Below are positions 1 through 17,796 of a stretch of DNA of 64,000 nt, piece by piece. The DNA is from Phytoseiulus persimilis. Taxonomy: Eukaryota > Arthropoda > Arachnida > Mesostigmata > Phytoseiidae. How positions within the stretch are numbered: position 1 is the first letter of the stretch; every line of letters begins with the position of its first letter. The translations under genes were made by a program, and so were the position numbers. The stretch is from the NCBI GenBank assembly GCA_037576195.1, contig CM075102.1, positions 310,001-374,000 on the forward strand, in the 5' to 3' direction. The notes beneath the pieces are model-generated. The model was given only the letters and a program-made list of their open reading frames with translations, was not told the origin of the DNA and did not search any database.

Positions 1-3000
1 TTGGTATTCAAGTGCAGTCTCTCACTTCAATTGCTCAGTAATCGTACATGAGGCTCATGCGTAGAGCTTGCGGTCCTCACACATGTCGGCTGGTTCTCGT
101 TGACTTTTCAAGATGCTAGCCATCAGAGCTTCCGGATTCCCAAGCGGAAGCAACGATGCGCAAGCACGAATGGGGCCCCCTTTGTCCCGTCGAGAGAGGA
201 TCCGTCACTGGCCGAAGAACCAGATTGATTCATTGATTGGTCAGGTAGGAATCATGGGCGAGACATACCTCGGGTCTGGTGTACGCATGGATTCGAATCA
301 GGATCCCACCACCGCTGTGTTTCATTGCTGTACGATGGAAAAGTGGAGCCTGAGGACGAGGATGTTCGAGGTTGGAACTCTAGCTTGCCTCCTGACCTCA
401 TCGGTGTGTATAGCTTAGCAAGCTCACCGTTGCGTTCGGTGGCGCATTAACGGCAGGGCACACGATGTCGTACCCTCGCCTCGAGCAACAGAAGCTGTTA
501 GATTCAGCCTGATTCCCGACATCCCTCCACAGACTCTTGCCAGCTTCGATTTGGAAACTCGTGCGAAAATCAGGACAACTGGTACATCAGATTCAACGTC
601 GACAAACCGAGTGTGTTTTCAATAAACTCTCGATCTTTTCAGCTGATCAGCACGAAACTTTCGACCTTCCCTATACTTCTCGTTTCCTCGCCTCCGACTG
701 ACTTCGAGAACGCGATCTTGCATGGATGAAATTCGCCCTATGCCACTTAAAGCATCAGTTATGACTCTGTCCGAATCGTCTGCCCCCTGAAGCTTCATAT
801 TCCGCTTGGATAGTCCTCGATCGATAATGCCACGGGGTTCTTCATGAGATACGAGTTGGGAATGCAAGCTGGCCACTCGAGAATCTTGAATGTGAATCGA
901 TCCTCGCACGTTGCTCGCCACTAGACCTCTCAAATGACCGCATCTCCAGAAATCGGGGTTTGTGGTCAGCGGAAAACCGCAAAGGCAAAACCGCGGCCTC
1001 TGTCGCATGTTTTGAATTACTTCGATAGCCGATTTTCTCGAGCCAAGACATGGTAGCGATCGCTCATCGAGGAAGAGTTGTGACATTTATCCGTACTTTT
1101 CTATCTGAAACGCTTTCCGTAGAACGGGAATCGCGTCGAGTGTCGGCGGATTCAAACTAGCTCCATGTTCCCTCGGCAACAGCTCTACAACACTGAAATC
1201 TTGTTCCAGGCACACCGAGGGTGGAGGAATGCTCAATGAAATCCATCGAATCAGACCTGGGAGGCGATCCTGCCCTCCACCGTGTTCGCAAAGCGCATAC
1301 TACCTCCGTAAGCGTTCATTCGTTGAGGATTTGGTCTCCCCCTCAGAAACCTCCGGAGTTGTCGGAATGGTGGGGAGAGAGTCCTACGTGAGCGGCACCT
1401 GAGTAAAAAAGCCAGGACATGGATAGTGATGCCGAGACCCCATCTCCGCGCACTAGAAAGTCGCCGGCGTCAAGGAGAACGCCCCGGTTGGGGTTCTCCA
1501 TCGCTGATCCGAGATGCCTACGCATTCTGTTCTTGGAGAATTCTCGACAGAACCACAAGGATTTCTCTGGTGGACGGCGTTTTCTGGACGCGACTCCGGC
1601 GAGCTCATCACGGTTCTTCAGCCCATCGCATGTGCGATTGTAGAAGCATAACCACACGGAAACCCCGATTCGCGCTTTTTCCTCCGCATTGTGTGTTGAA
1701 ATTGTTCTCTGACCCTTGAAACATCTCCTGTGATCCACCGTGATACCCCAAAGGTTCTTGAGTGGGAACTTGCAACCATGGGAGAAAAGAGGAGCCAAGG
1801 GATTCGTCATGAAAACGTGCAAGGGAGCTCACCAAGCAAGAGAGCGACCTCACAGTGGGGTCTAGTATGCACGTTGGATGTCCGATGGAGTCTACACCGA
1901 ACGAATACATCGCGTAGATAATGCGGTGCTAGCAGGATTCGTCGTGACTGCTCTGAGAAACGTTGTTCTTCATGCACGTCGCGTTATCGAAAACAGAAAC
2001 ATTTTGTTACTGATCCCACCCATTCATCTCGACGAGGAATCAATTTTGTGTTCGATGCTTTGTCTGTAGTGTGATCAGAGGGCTCACAGAGAATCGTTGC
2101 GCTGGTTCAGATGGATGTGTCCCTGGAGCCGAGATTCTTGCGCCCCGCGATAGTCAGGGCAGGTCATTCCATCCAGTGATCCGCATATCATGGGCAAGGA
2201 GCAGAGCGCGAACATCGAAAGTCAAAGCGCGATCCGATCCGCCGAGAGGTTGACGTAGGCCCCGGATTGTCCTGGGGCTGAGCCGCATCGTTCATTCACG
2301 GAATGCGATAAGAGGTTTTGATCGGCACTTAGGCAGGCCGTGGCATCATTGGAAATTGCGGCGTTCACAGCACCAGCGTAGTGGGCAGACAGCATTGAAG
2401 CTTTCAGTCGTTATGAGACGGCACCACGCCGATTGCTGTTCCCGAGCTGGGTAATCGGATGCCGGAGACGTCGATCAAAGTCTCCGGTCAAATTAGGCAT
2501 CGATTCCTCTACTGGTTCTCTTTTTGCTCATCGCTTTGTAAGAAACGATCGGCATTCATCCTCTGCGACCTCTGGCTCGGCTATCAGCTGGGAGAACGCG
2601 ATAGTCTTAGTTCTTTATTCGCATTTTTACACATTTTTTTGTGGACGTTTCACTCAACTGGCCTGTAAACCTCGGGAATTTACCAATCGAATTCGTCCCG
2701 GCATGATTCGATGCGGTGAAAGTTGCCATTCATTCCTCTTGGGACGGCGTGAGAATCTCTCTGAAGCTCGGAAAAAGGCGAGGGATAGAATCAGACTGCA
2801 AAACACTGATTTGTTGAGGGCAACTCGTCCTCGATACGTTTCCCCTTGTACCTCTATGTTTTCCGGCTCGAATCCGAAGAATAAGGAAGTTCTGGATCTC
2901 CGAGGAAATGAATAGTCGGATCGACGTGGAAACCGTACAGCTTGGTGGTTTGGATCGAATTAGGAACTTTTCACTTCACAAAATTTTCTCGACTTCGGCA

Positions 3001-3480
3001 TCCCAGAGAGGACGGACTCGATGGGACTTCGAGTCGAACATTCTGAGGCGCGAATCTCCACTCCACTGCGGCCGATCACTCTCATCTTCCCTTCACCAGG
3101 CAAGCTTCCAGACACACTTCTCTCACCGCTCGTCGGATCAGCTCGAACCTGGTCGGATCTGGAAGCTGAGCGAGTTTCGCGCGTTCCCCGTGAATGCATG
3201 GAAGCGGGAAGCGAACTTGTTAGCGATCAAAGATGAGCGTGCCTAACTGTTACAATCACTCGAAGTATCAGAGTGGGGAATCAAACTCATCGAGTTCGAC
3301 TGGAAGTGGTTTCCTAGGGTATCGGAGCACCTCTCGTCATTTTTTTTCCATTTCAAGATCGCGGTCAAGCTCTGGCTCGGTCAGGCTAGCTAAAAGTTGA
3401 AAAGTGATTCAGAACGAGCAAAGCTGGTTTCCCTGTTAACGTCAACGCGAGCTCGAAAGTTCTGGAAGACGGCGGAAGTT
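1..3480. other. No gene recognised
   Basis: I find no protein family, RNA gene or clear exon chain here. The longest open frames (about 155-160 codons, for example 619-1086 on the minus strand and 2433-2915 on the plus strand) have no recognisable motif and are of a length expected by chance in 64 kb at this base composition. The minus-strand frame at 619-1086 does start with ATG and has a charged C-terminal half, so it is the least unlikely candidate. Confidence 0.5.
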
Positions 3481-3481
3481 G

Positions 3482-3611
3482 CGACCTGTGGATTGTCGGG
3501 AGTGGTGGGAATTGAAACGGGTCCAATTTCCGGTCCGCGAGGTCCTCGAGTTCAGGCGCCTCCTACCCAGTCCGGATGGAACATTATATCAGATAAGAAT
3601 GTGGAACGAAC
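3482..3611 (-). repeat. Copy 1 of 130-bp repeat shared with a moesin intron
   Basis: This segment matches 5102-5231 at a constant offset of 1620 bp, with about 7 mismatches in 130 bp and no gap. The other copy makes up nearly all of an intron of the moesin gene. Read on the minus strand, this copy also ends in a good 3' splice signal, followed by the same four bases (GTCG) that begin the moesin exon, and then by about 31 open codons to a TAG. No gene is recognised around it, so whether it works as an intron here is unknown. Confidence 0.8.
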
Positions 3612-4383
3612 TGAGCGTGGATGTATCTCCCAGACCGATTGCCAATTGAGTGTACATTACAAATTTGAGACACCCCCTCTGATCGGGCGAATTATCTTGT
3701 AACATTGGAGTTTTTCCTCCGAATCACCGCGACGGTAGGTTTGGAGCAATGGAAGGTGAGTCCTCCTATAATGGCGTTCACGGTAGCGTGTTGTAGCAGA
3801 AACCGATGGGAGACGAGACCCGAGCCTCGCTTTCCGGTGGTTGGCGATGCCTGCCTCACTCTGCCCGCGACCCCTGGAGCCCTGTTGCAAGATTATTCGG
3901 AGGCACAAAAACTCCTGTGGGTCGGAATCCCAGCTCCATGTGAATTCTCGCCATGACACACTTCCTGTATCGGAATTTCTCCGCGCCTAGCCGGTCACAT
4001 GGAAACGGCCAACGACTCTGTATCCGTTACCATCTCCACGGGGAGGGTCGCATCATGATGCTTTTATGGAAGGGTTGAGCGAAGGGCGGCCACTGTGCCT
4101 GCGGTCCAGATTCTGGCGAGTCTTTTCCGCATTCTTAAAGGGAAATTCAAAACGAGTCAGGGACAGTCACTCTACCATCGGGTCATTTCCTCGCATCACT
4201 TCATTTGGGAAGAGGAACACGTTCCGAACGCGGTCGCAACGTTCCCGAATCTCGGTTTCGAGCACGTTCCGAGCGTTGAACGGAATTCAAAATTGTACGA
4301 TATCGGAATGGAGTTCCAGTCCATAAATAGGGAATATGTCTCGTCGAGGAATCGAGAACCAAATCAAATAAGATAATCTTTGA
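3612..4383. other. Intergenic, 3' side of moesin
   Basis: No recognisable coding sequence. The last bases before 4384 lie just beyond the likely moesin polyadenylation signal. Short AT-rich stretches occur near 4350-4400. Confidence 0.5.
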
Positions 4384-4389
4384 TTTATT
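4384..4389 (-). promoter_or_regulatory. Polyadenylation signal of moesin
   Basis: Canonical AATAAA on the minus strand, about 190 bases past the moesin stop codon, the first such hexamer downstream. Confidence 0.6.
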
Positions 4390-4575
4390 AAAATCGTGCA
4401 GGTCATCGTCTTAATCGTAATCTAATGTTTGTTGAAAGTCAGTCCGTAGGATCCGCGAATCGCTCTCTGGCCGGCGAGCCTTTGGAGCTCTTCTCCAGTC
4501 GTGTTTCTCAAAACGTCTTAAAAATCTGTTACGATGACAACAGAAGGTCAAAAAAGTGGTCGACGGATAGGAGGT

Positions 4576-9072
<4,497 letters not shown>

Positions 9073-12000
9073 GTTGAGGTCGGAAGTTTTCCGGTTGTGG
9101 TGGCGTCAAACCTGCAATGTTAACGTTTAGAATCGGTCGAAACTGTCTTAATCCAAGCTGGATCGAGCGCAATGTCCTGACCTCTGTTCTAGTGCTCCCT
9201 GCCCAATCCAACATACTCTTACAGGAACAGCTTTACGAGTCCTAAATCAAAAATGAGCCAAGGTGGCTCGAAGAAACTCTTTCGGGCCACGTACTCCACA
9301 GAAGGATTCGGAATCACACTCAGCGCTCGTCGTCACTTCCGAAAACAGGGGCTCCGAGTCGAGCACATCTTGATTCCTTTTATCAATGGACAAAACTGAT
9401 TCTGACAGAGGGGCAGCAGGAAGAATATCCCTGCTCCGCTCACAGGGACTAGCTGTGACTGTAGTTCCGACAGTGGTCCCAAGATGAGACGCGCGACTAG
9501 GTATTCGATGAATGCGAAATGTGTGCGTCGCCAAATCTCACCTGACGTCGGAAAACTTTCATGCAAGGCAGATCACCCCGAGAGGACAAAGGAGATCTAC
9601 AGCATCGATGCTCACTCAATGAAAGTCTTCGACGTCTATCATGTTCCCTTGCGGCTCTCCTGTGGACTTGCTTGCGGACACTCATAGTCACATGACTAAC
9701 CCATGTGCTCACTCCGTTAAGGCGTCGGTCGGTAGGTCGATTCCGGGAGCCGAGTTGAGGTAATGTGAGCGAAATTTCGCGAGATATCCTTGCGTGGACT
9801 TTCGGAACCGGTAGCATGGCATACCTCTTCGACTATTCGCGTCGGACGCTCTTGCTCATCCGTTCTCAATGTTGAGTCACAACTATTCGTGAGATATTTC
9901 AATGACGTCAGTCAAAATGCGCTACCGTGATTGCTCAGGTTTCTGGGGTGACTCGAATCGGGATGTTACTGACAACCTCCATTGCTGTTGACGTTGTTCT
10001 ACCCATTAGCTGCATTCACGCGAACACTTCCTTCCAAACGGATTAGGCGATTCAGACACAAACCACTCCGGAGCGATTCGATTTTCTGGCCCGGATTAGG
10101 ATGAGAAGTCGGTGTGAAAATTTCCCGCGGAGGGATCGAAAATACCTTCAAGGTCATTCTGTTTCGAAATTTTTCTGAACGTTTTTTCCTTATCCGCAAA
10201 CGTACCGAGGGGGTCGAAACTAAATTTCTCTGAGGTTGAGTCATACACCACAAGCTGCAACCACCTGTTGATTCATTGGATTAGCCGCTTCCGCACTCCC
10301 GAGCTATGAGCATTGACTGGCGAACGGTGTGCCACAAAAGCTTGCAAATCTCTCGATATTGAGCGGGTGGACCGCAATTCGCACGCTCCACTCGAAGCTT
10401 ACGGCCGTTGAAGCCGTTGGAGACGCCATTGCGGTGGGGTTTTCCTCAACTCACCTCGTTCAGACTGCCCAAACGCTAGACCGAAACTCGCACAGCGGTT
10501 CCGATATCAACGATCGGAAAACAAAACTCCCCGAGAATATGCGTGGGGCGCTTGTGACAGCTTCGAGGATACACTTGACAAAGATTAACCTCCGCGACAA
10601 CCTGTCAAAGATGCAGCAGTCGTGGAGCGGGCGCGTGTGCGTGCCGTGACTGCTGCCGCTGGCGCCCGGCCAGGAGCGAATGATCTTGCTTGCCGACTGG
10701 AGCCGTTGCGGGCGACTCGGCTCCATGCGCGTCTTCAACGCGCTTCCGGGACTGCTCTTGGAAGTGAGTCAAGGAATATTAAGAATGGTTCTCATGGAAC
10801 CTGAGTGAGTGAAAATTATTCGTTGATTATCCGAGCCGTCGTACGCGAAGCATGTTCGAACCATATCGAGCGGGATGTCGCCTCCGAGAGCATGGCGACA
10901 ATATTCGTAAGGCCATCGGAGATGCTGAATCTCTCTCAAAATGTTCGTCTCCAAGGGGCGAGATGCTTCTGAAGTGAGTTCTCGGCGGCCTCGATTGGTT
11001 CAGGTAGAGAACAGTTTCGGAATCCGCATCCCATCGGTTGCTAAGAAAATACGGTGTCGAATCGGATCAGATGTAGTTTTCTGAGTGCAAATCATCCTCG
11101 ACCGACCGTATTTACCCGTGAGAGGAAACTTCACAGTGATCCCAAAGGCGCTCCTTCATGCCCGGGCTGATGTCTCGATTCCAAGCCGCATGCTGGATAC
11201 CCTCCTAAGACACTTTCCGGACAGTTTTCCGAGAGCCTCCATAGATCGATCTTCTTTCTCGCGGAGGAAATGTTCTCAACGCTTCCGAAAATGTCCGTGT
11301 TCCTCGTTCTATTTCATTGAATGCGTGCGAAAGGGGGTAATGACTTCGCGGAGAACCAGAGATCCGACTCTTCTCTCGAAAACGTCACAGTCATCGTATG
11401 CAGTCTGGGGCAGAATGCCAAGGCGCGATATTCCTGCGCTGGCGGCACCGCTGAGTGAGCTGCAAGATGCCGGAAAACTGGCTCGAATCGATTTCGTTTT
11501 CGATTTCGGAGAGGGTCATCCGTATTTATGCCTCAAGCCTGATGTCGGTTACATCCTCCTAGCATGCTCCTCTCCTCAGTGGACTTTTGTAGCACTCATA
11601 TCGGCGGATTCACATATGTATACTCAATCGAAAACCCAGCCCCCAACGGTTGATATTGGTCTTGGGGCAAGGAAAAATCTACTGCCAAACACTCATGCAG
11701 CCACACTTTTTACCGGGAAACTGACGGAGCAGTCGCATGGATCATCGCCTTAGAAAGATTTCGAACTTCGAAATAAGCAAAGTAACTGAGTTCAATCGCA
11801 TCGGGAAACTCGGCGAATTCACGCCAGAAATAGGGATAAAATAACGTGCGGTTATTTTTCGTTTTTTTACTGCAAAACCCTGGTTTCCAGTTGCAGTTGA
11901 CCAAATACTGAATTTTCCAAAGACTGCGGTTCTTTGCAAGGCCTAGGTGTGATCCCAAAAAGATGTCGTTGGCTCGCACGCGCCTGAAGATGGTTGACGA

Positions 12001-12540
12001 CTCCGATGCTTCCATGAAGATCGGCCCTTCACGCTGGAGATATCTGCTCTGCTACGAGCGCTCCAAGATGCAAGATGAAGTGGACGGCAGTTGAGTTCCC
12101 TCGGACTTCTCTCGCCCGAGAGACGAAACCCTATCCTCCCATGGTCCTCCCATGGCTGCGACTACATCCATACAAATATTCGAACGAATTCTCCCAGTCA
12201 AGTCATTTTCGCGGAAGTTTTGTTCCATTAGCTTGGAGGCGTCATCGCCGGTCGCGTCGCCTCGAAGTGCTTTGCACAATAAAAGCTCTCAGCGGCTACA
12301 CGAGTCGGACGCATGACGCCCGAAAATCGGCGAGCCACAAGCGTCAGAGACAGCAACATCAACCCGTCACAAAGACTTGTCCTTTCGCGTTGCCCGGCAC
12401 TGACTTCCCCGGAGCTCGCTGCAGACTTTCTACTCAACGAGCAAGTCGGTTTGGACTAGGGGTCGCAGAACCGAGTATGATACCCGGTTCCAGACTCGGG
12501 TGAACCCGGGTATCTGAGGCGGGTTCTACGATGGCCGCTC
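9073..12540. other. No gene recognised between moesin and the satellite
   Basis: The upstream moesin promoter must lie in the first part, but no core motif stands out. A GC-rich island at about 10590-10760 has open frames on both strands and a consensus-like donor near 10757, so it might hold an exon of something I do not recognise. A 222-codon open frame at 11085-11753 (plus strand, no ATG at its start) shows no family motif; one this long is only mildly unlikely by chance. Confidence 0.4.
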
Positions 12541-12609
12541 GCCGGATCATAGAATTGATTCCGGGGTCGATGCGACTAAACTTTTTGGAGCATATTGAGG
12601 TGATCCCAA

Positions 12610-13490
12610 CACTGGAGGGGTGATTCCGTGACCAATCTGACCACACTTTTCCAAGTCTGGAGCGGCGCTTCCGGGACCAATCTGAGAATACTTTTCCAAG
12701 TCTGGAGGGGTGATTCCGGGAGCAATCTGACCATACTCTTCCGAGTCCGGAGGGGTGATTCCGAGACCAATCTGATCATACTTCTGCGAGTCTGGAGGGG
12801 TGATTGCTGGACCAATCTGATCATACTTCTTCGAGTCTGAAGGGGTGATTCCGAGACCAATCTGACCATTACTTTCCAACTCTGGAGGAGTTATTCCGGG
12901 ACCAATCTGACCATACTTTTCCAACTCGGGAGGGGTGATTCCGGGACCAATCTGACCTCACTTTTCCGAGTCTGGAGGGGTGATTCCGAGACCAATCTAG
13001 CCATTACTTTCCAACTCTGGAGGGGTGATTCCGGGACCAATCTGAGAATACTTTTCCAAGTCTGGAGGGGTGATTCCGGGAGCAATCTGACCATACTCTT
13101 CCGAGTCCGGAGGGGTGATTCCGAGACCAATCTGATCATACTTCTGCGAGTCTGAAGGGGTGATTGCGGGACCAATCTGATCATACTTCTTCGAGTCTGA
13201 AGGGGTGATTCCGGGACCAATCTGATCATACTTCTTCGAGTCTGAAGGGGTGATTCCGGGACCAATCTGACCATTACTTTTCAACTCTGGAGGAGTTATT
13301 CCGGGACCAATCTGACCATACTTTTCCAACTCGGGAGGGGTGATTCCGGGACCAATCTGACCTCACTTTTCCGAGTCTGGAGGGGTGATTCCGAGACCAA
13401 TCTAGCCATTACTTTCCAACTCTGGAGGGGTGATTCCGGGACCAATCTGACCATACTTTTCCGAATCTGGAGGGGTGATTCCGAGACCAA
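12610..13490 (+). repeat. Higher-order block A of the satellite (copy 1)
   Basis: About 880 bp, or about 20 units, whose order of variant units is repeated at 16871-17796 with offset 4261. The copies are nearly identical. The second copy has gained one 45-bp unit near 17686-17730. Confidence 0.85.
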
Positions 13491-16400
13491 TCTAACCATT
13501 ATTTTCCAACTCGGAAGGGGTGATTCCGGGACCAATCTGACCTCACTTTTCCGAGTCTGGAGGGTTGATTGCGGCAACAATCTGACCATTACTTTCCAAC
13601 TCTGCAGGGGTGATTCCAAGACCAATCTAACCATTACTCTCCAACTCTGGAGGGGTGATTCCGGGACCAATCTCACCATACTTTTCCGAGTCTGACGGGG
13701 TGAATCCGAGACCAGTCTAACCATTACTTTCCAAGTCTGGAGGGGTGATTCCGAGGCCAATCTGACCATTACTTTTCAGCTCTGGAGGGGTGATTCCGGG
13801 ACCAATCTAACCATTAGTTTTCAACTCTGGACGGGTGATTCCGAGACTAGTCTGACCATTACTTTTCAACTCTGGGGGGTGATTCCGATACCAATCTGAT
13901 AATTACTTTTCAACTCTGGAGGGGTGATTCAAGACCAATCTAACCATCACTTTTCAACTGTGGAGGGGTGATTCCGGGACCAATCTGACCATACTTTTCC
14001 GAATCTGGAGGAGTGATTCCGAGACCAATCTAACCATTACTTTCCAACTCGGAAGGGGTGATTCCGGGACCAATCTGACCTCACTTTTCCGAGTCTGGAG
14101 GGTTGATTGCGGCAACAATCTGACCATTACTTTCCAACTCTGCAGGGGTGATTCCAAGACCAATCTAACCATTACTCTCCAACTCTGGAGGGGTGATTCC
14201 GGGACCAATCTCACCATACTTTTCCGAGTCTGACGGGGTGATTCCGAGACCAGTCTAACCATTACTTTCCAAGTCTGGAGGGGTGATTCCGGGACTAATC
14301 TGACCATAGTTTTCCGAGTCTGGAGGGGTGATCCCGGGAACAATCTGACCATTACTTTCCAACTCTGGAGGGGTGATTCCGAGATCAATCTGACCATCAC
14401 TTTCCAAGTCTTGAGGGGTCATTTCCAGACCAATCTGATAATTACTTTTCAACTCTGGAGGGGTGATTCCGAGACCAATCTGACCATTACTTTTCAACCG
14501 TGGAGGGGTGATTCCGGACCAATGTAACCATTACTTTCCAACTTTGGAGGGGTGATTCCGGCAACAATCTGACCATTACTTTCTCACTCTGCAGGGGTGA
14601 TTCCGAGACCAATCTAACCATTACTCTCCAACTCTGGGGGGTGATTCCGAGGCCAATCTGACCATTACTTTCCAACTCTGGAGGGGTGATTCCGGGACCA
14701 ATCTAACCATTAGTTTCCAACTCTGGACGGGTGATTCCGAGACTAGTCTGACCATTACTTTTCAACTCTGGGGGGTGATTCCGATACCAATCTGATAATT
14801 ACTTTTCAACTCTGGAGGGGTGATTCAAGACCAATCTAACCATTACTTTTCAAATGTGGAGGGGTGATTCCGGGACCAATGTAACCATTACTTTCCAACT
14901 CTGGAGGGGTTATTCCGGGACTTATCTGACCATACTTTTTCGAATCTGGAGGGGTGATTACGGGACCAATCTTACCATACTCTTCCGAGTCTGACGGGGT
15001 GATTCCGAGACCAATCTAACCATTACTTTTCAACTCTGGAGGGGTGATTCTGGACCAATCTAACCATTAGTTTTCAACTCTGGACGGGTGATTCCGAGAC
15101 TAGTCTGACCATAACTTTTCAACTCTGGGGGGTGATTCCGAGACCAATCTGATAATTACTTTTCAACTCTGGAGGGGTGATTCAAGACCAATCTAACCAT
15201 TACTTTTCAACTGTGGAGGGCTGATTCCGGGACCAATGTAACCATTACTTTCCAACTCTGGAGGGGTTATTCCGGGACTTATCTGACCATACTTTTTCGA
15301 ATCTGGAGGGGTGATTCCGGGACCAATCTTACCACACTCTTCCGAGTCTGACGGGGTGATTCCGAGACCAGTCTAACCATTACTTTCCAAGTCTGGAGGG
15401 GTGATTCCGGGACTTATCTGACCATTACTTTCCAAGTCTGGAGGGATGATTCCGAGACCAATCTAACCAATACTTTCCAACTCTGGAGGCGTGATTCCGG
15501 GACTGATCTGATCACTACTTCTCAACTCTGTGGGGTGATTCCGAGGCCAATCTGACCATTACTTTTCAACTCTGGAGGGGTGATTCCGGGACCAATCTGA
15601 CCATTACTTTTCAACTCTGGACGGGTGATTCCGAGACTAGTCTGACCAATACTTTTCAACTCTGGGAGGTGATTCCGAGACCAATCTGACCATTACTTTT
15701 CAACTCTGGACGGGTGATTCCGAGACTAGTCTGACCACTACTTTTCAACTCTGGGGGGTGATTCCGGGACCAATCTTACCATACTCTTCCGAGTCTGACG
15801 GGGTGATTCCGAGACCAATCTAACCATTACTTTTCAACTGTGGAGGGGTGATTCCGGGACCAATCTAACCATTAGTTTTCAACTCTGGAGGGGCGATTCC
15901 GAGACCAATCTAACCATTAGTTTCCAACTCTGGAGGGGTGATTCCGGGACCAATCTGACCATTACTTTTCAACTGTGGAGGGGTGATTCCGGGACCAATC
16001 TAACCATTAGTTTTCAACTCTGGAGGGGTGATTCCGGGACCAATCTAACCATTACTTTTCAACTGTGGAGGGGTGATTCCGGGACCAATCTAACCATTAG
16101 TTTTCAACTCTGGAGGGGTGATTCCGGGACCAATCTAACCATTACTTTTCAACTGTGGAGGGGTGATTCCGGGACCAATCTAACCATTAGTTTTAAACTC
16201 TGGAGGGGCGATTCCGAGACCAATCTAACCATTACTTTCCAACTCTGGAGGGGTGATTCCGGGACCAATCTAACCATTAGTTTTCAACTCTGGACGGGCG
16301 ATTCCGAAACTAGTCTGACCATAACTTTTCAACTCTGGGGGGGTGATTCCGAGACCAATCTGATAATTACTTTTCAACTCTGGAGGGGTGATTCCGAGAC

Positions 16401-16870
16401 CAATCTGATAATTACTTTTCAACTCTGGAGGGGTTGTTCCGGGACTTATCTGACCATACTTTTTCGAATCTGGAGGGGTGATTCCGGGACCAATCTTACC
16501 ACACTCTTCCGAGTCTGACGGGGTGATTTCGAGACCAGTCTAACCATTACTTTTCAACTCTTGAGGGGCGATTCCGGGACCAATCTAACCATTACTTTTC
16601 AACTCTGGAGGGGCGATTCCGAGACCAATCTAACCAATACTTTCCAACTCTGGAGGGGTGATTCCGGGACTGATCTGATCACTACTTCTCAACTCTGTGG
16701 GGTGATTCCGAGGCCAATCTGACCATTACTTTTCAACTCTGGAGGGGTGATTCCGGGACCAATCTGACCATTACTTTTCAACTCTGGACGGGTGATTCCG
16801 AGACTAGTCTGACCATTACTTTTCAACTCTGGGGGGTGATTCCGAGACCAATCTGATAATTACTTTTCAA

Positions 16871-17796
16871 CACTGGAGGGGTGATTCCGTGACCAATCTG
16901 ACCACACTTTTCCAAGTCTGGAGCGGCGCTTCCGGGACCAATCTGAGAATACTTTTCCAAGTCTGGAGGGGTGATTCCGGGAGCAATCTGACCATACTCT
17001 TCCGAGTCCGGAGGGATGATTCCGAGACCAATCTGATCATACTTCTGCGAGTCTGGAGGGGTGATTGCGGGACCAATCTGATCATACTTCTTCGAGTCTG
17101 AAGGGGTGATTCCGAGACCAATCTGACCATTACTTTCCAACTCTGGAGGAGTTATTCCGGGACCAATCTGACCATACTTTTCCAACTCGGGAGGGGTGAT
17201 TCCGGGACCAATCTGACCTCACTTTTCCGAGTCTGGAGGGGTGATTCCGAGACCAATCTAGCCATTACTTTCCAACTCTGGAGGGGTGATTCCGGGACCA
17301 ATCTGAGAATACTTTTCCAAGTCTGGAGGGGTGATTCCGGGAGCAATCTGACCATACTCTTCCGAGTCCGGAGGGGTGATTCCGAGACCAATCTGATCAT
17401 ACTTCTGCGAGTCTGAAGGGGTGATTGCGGGACCAATCTGATCATACTTCTTCGAGTCTGAAGGGGTGATTCCGGGACCAATCTGATCATACTTCTCCGA
17501 GTCTGAAGGGGTGATTCCGGGACCAATCTGACCATTACTTTTCAACTCTGGAGGAGTTATTCCGGGACCAATCTGACCATACTTTTCCAACTCGGGAGGG
17601 GTGATTCCGGGACCAATCTGACCTCACTTTTCCGAGTCTGGAGGGGTGATTCCGAGACCAATCTAGCCATCACTTTCCAACTCTGGAGGGGTGATTCCGA
17701 GACCAATCTAGCCATTACTTTCCAACTCTGGAGGGGTGATTCCGGGACCAATCTGACCATACTTTTCCGAATCTGGAGGGGTGATTCCGAGACCAA
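16871..17796 (+). repeat. Higher-order block A of the satellite (copy 2)
   Basis: Matches 12610-13490 almost base for base, including private variants such as GGAGCGGCGCTTCC. The near identity against a background of diverged neighbours points to a recent block duplication inside the array. Confidence 0.85.

Noticed and set aside
11085-11753. 222-codon plus-strand frame
   Set aside because: No ATG at its start, no motif and no splice context; noted as unassigned only.
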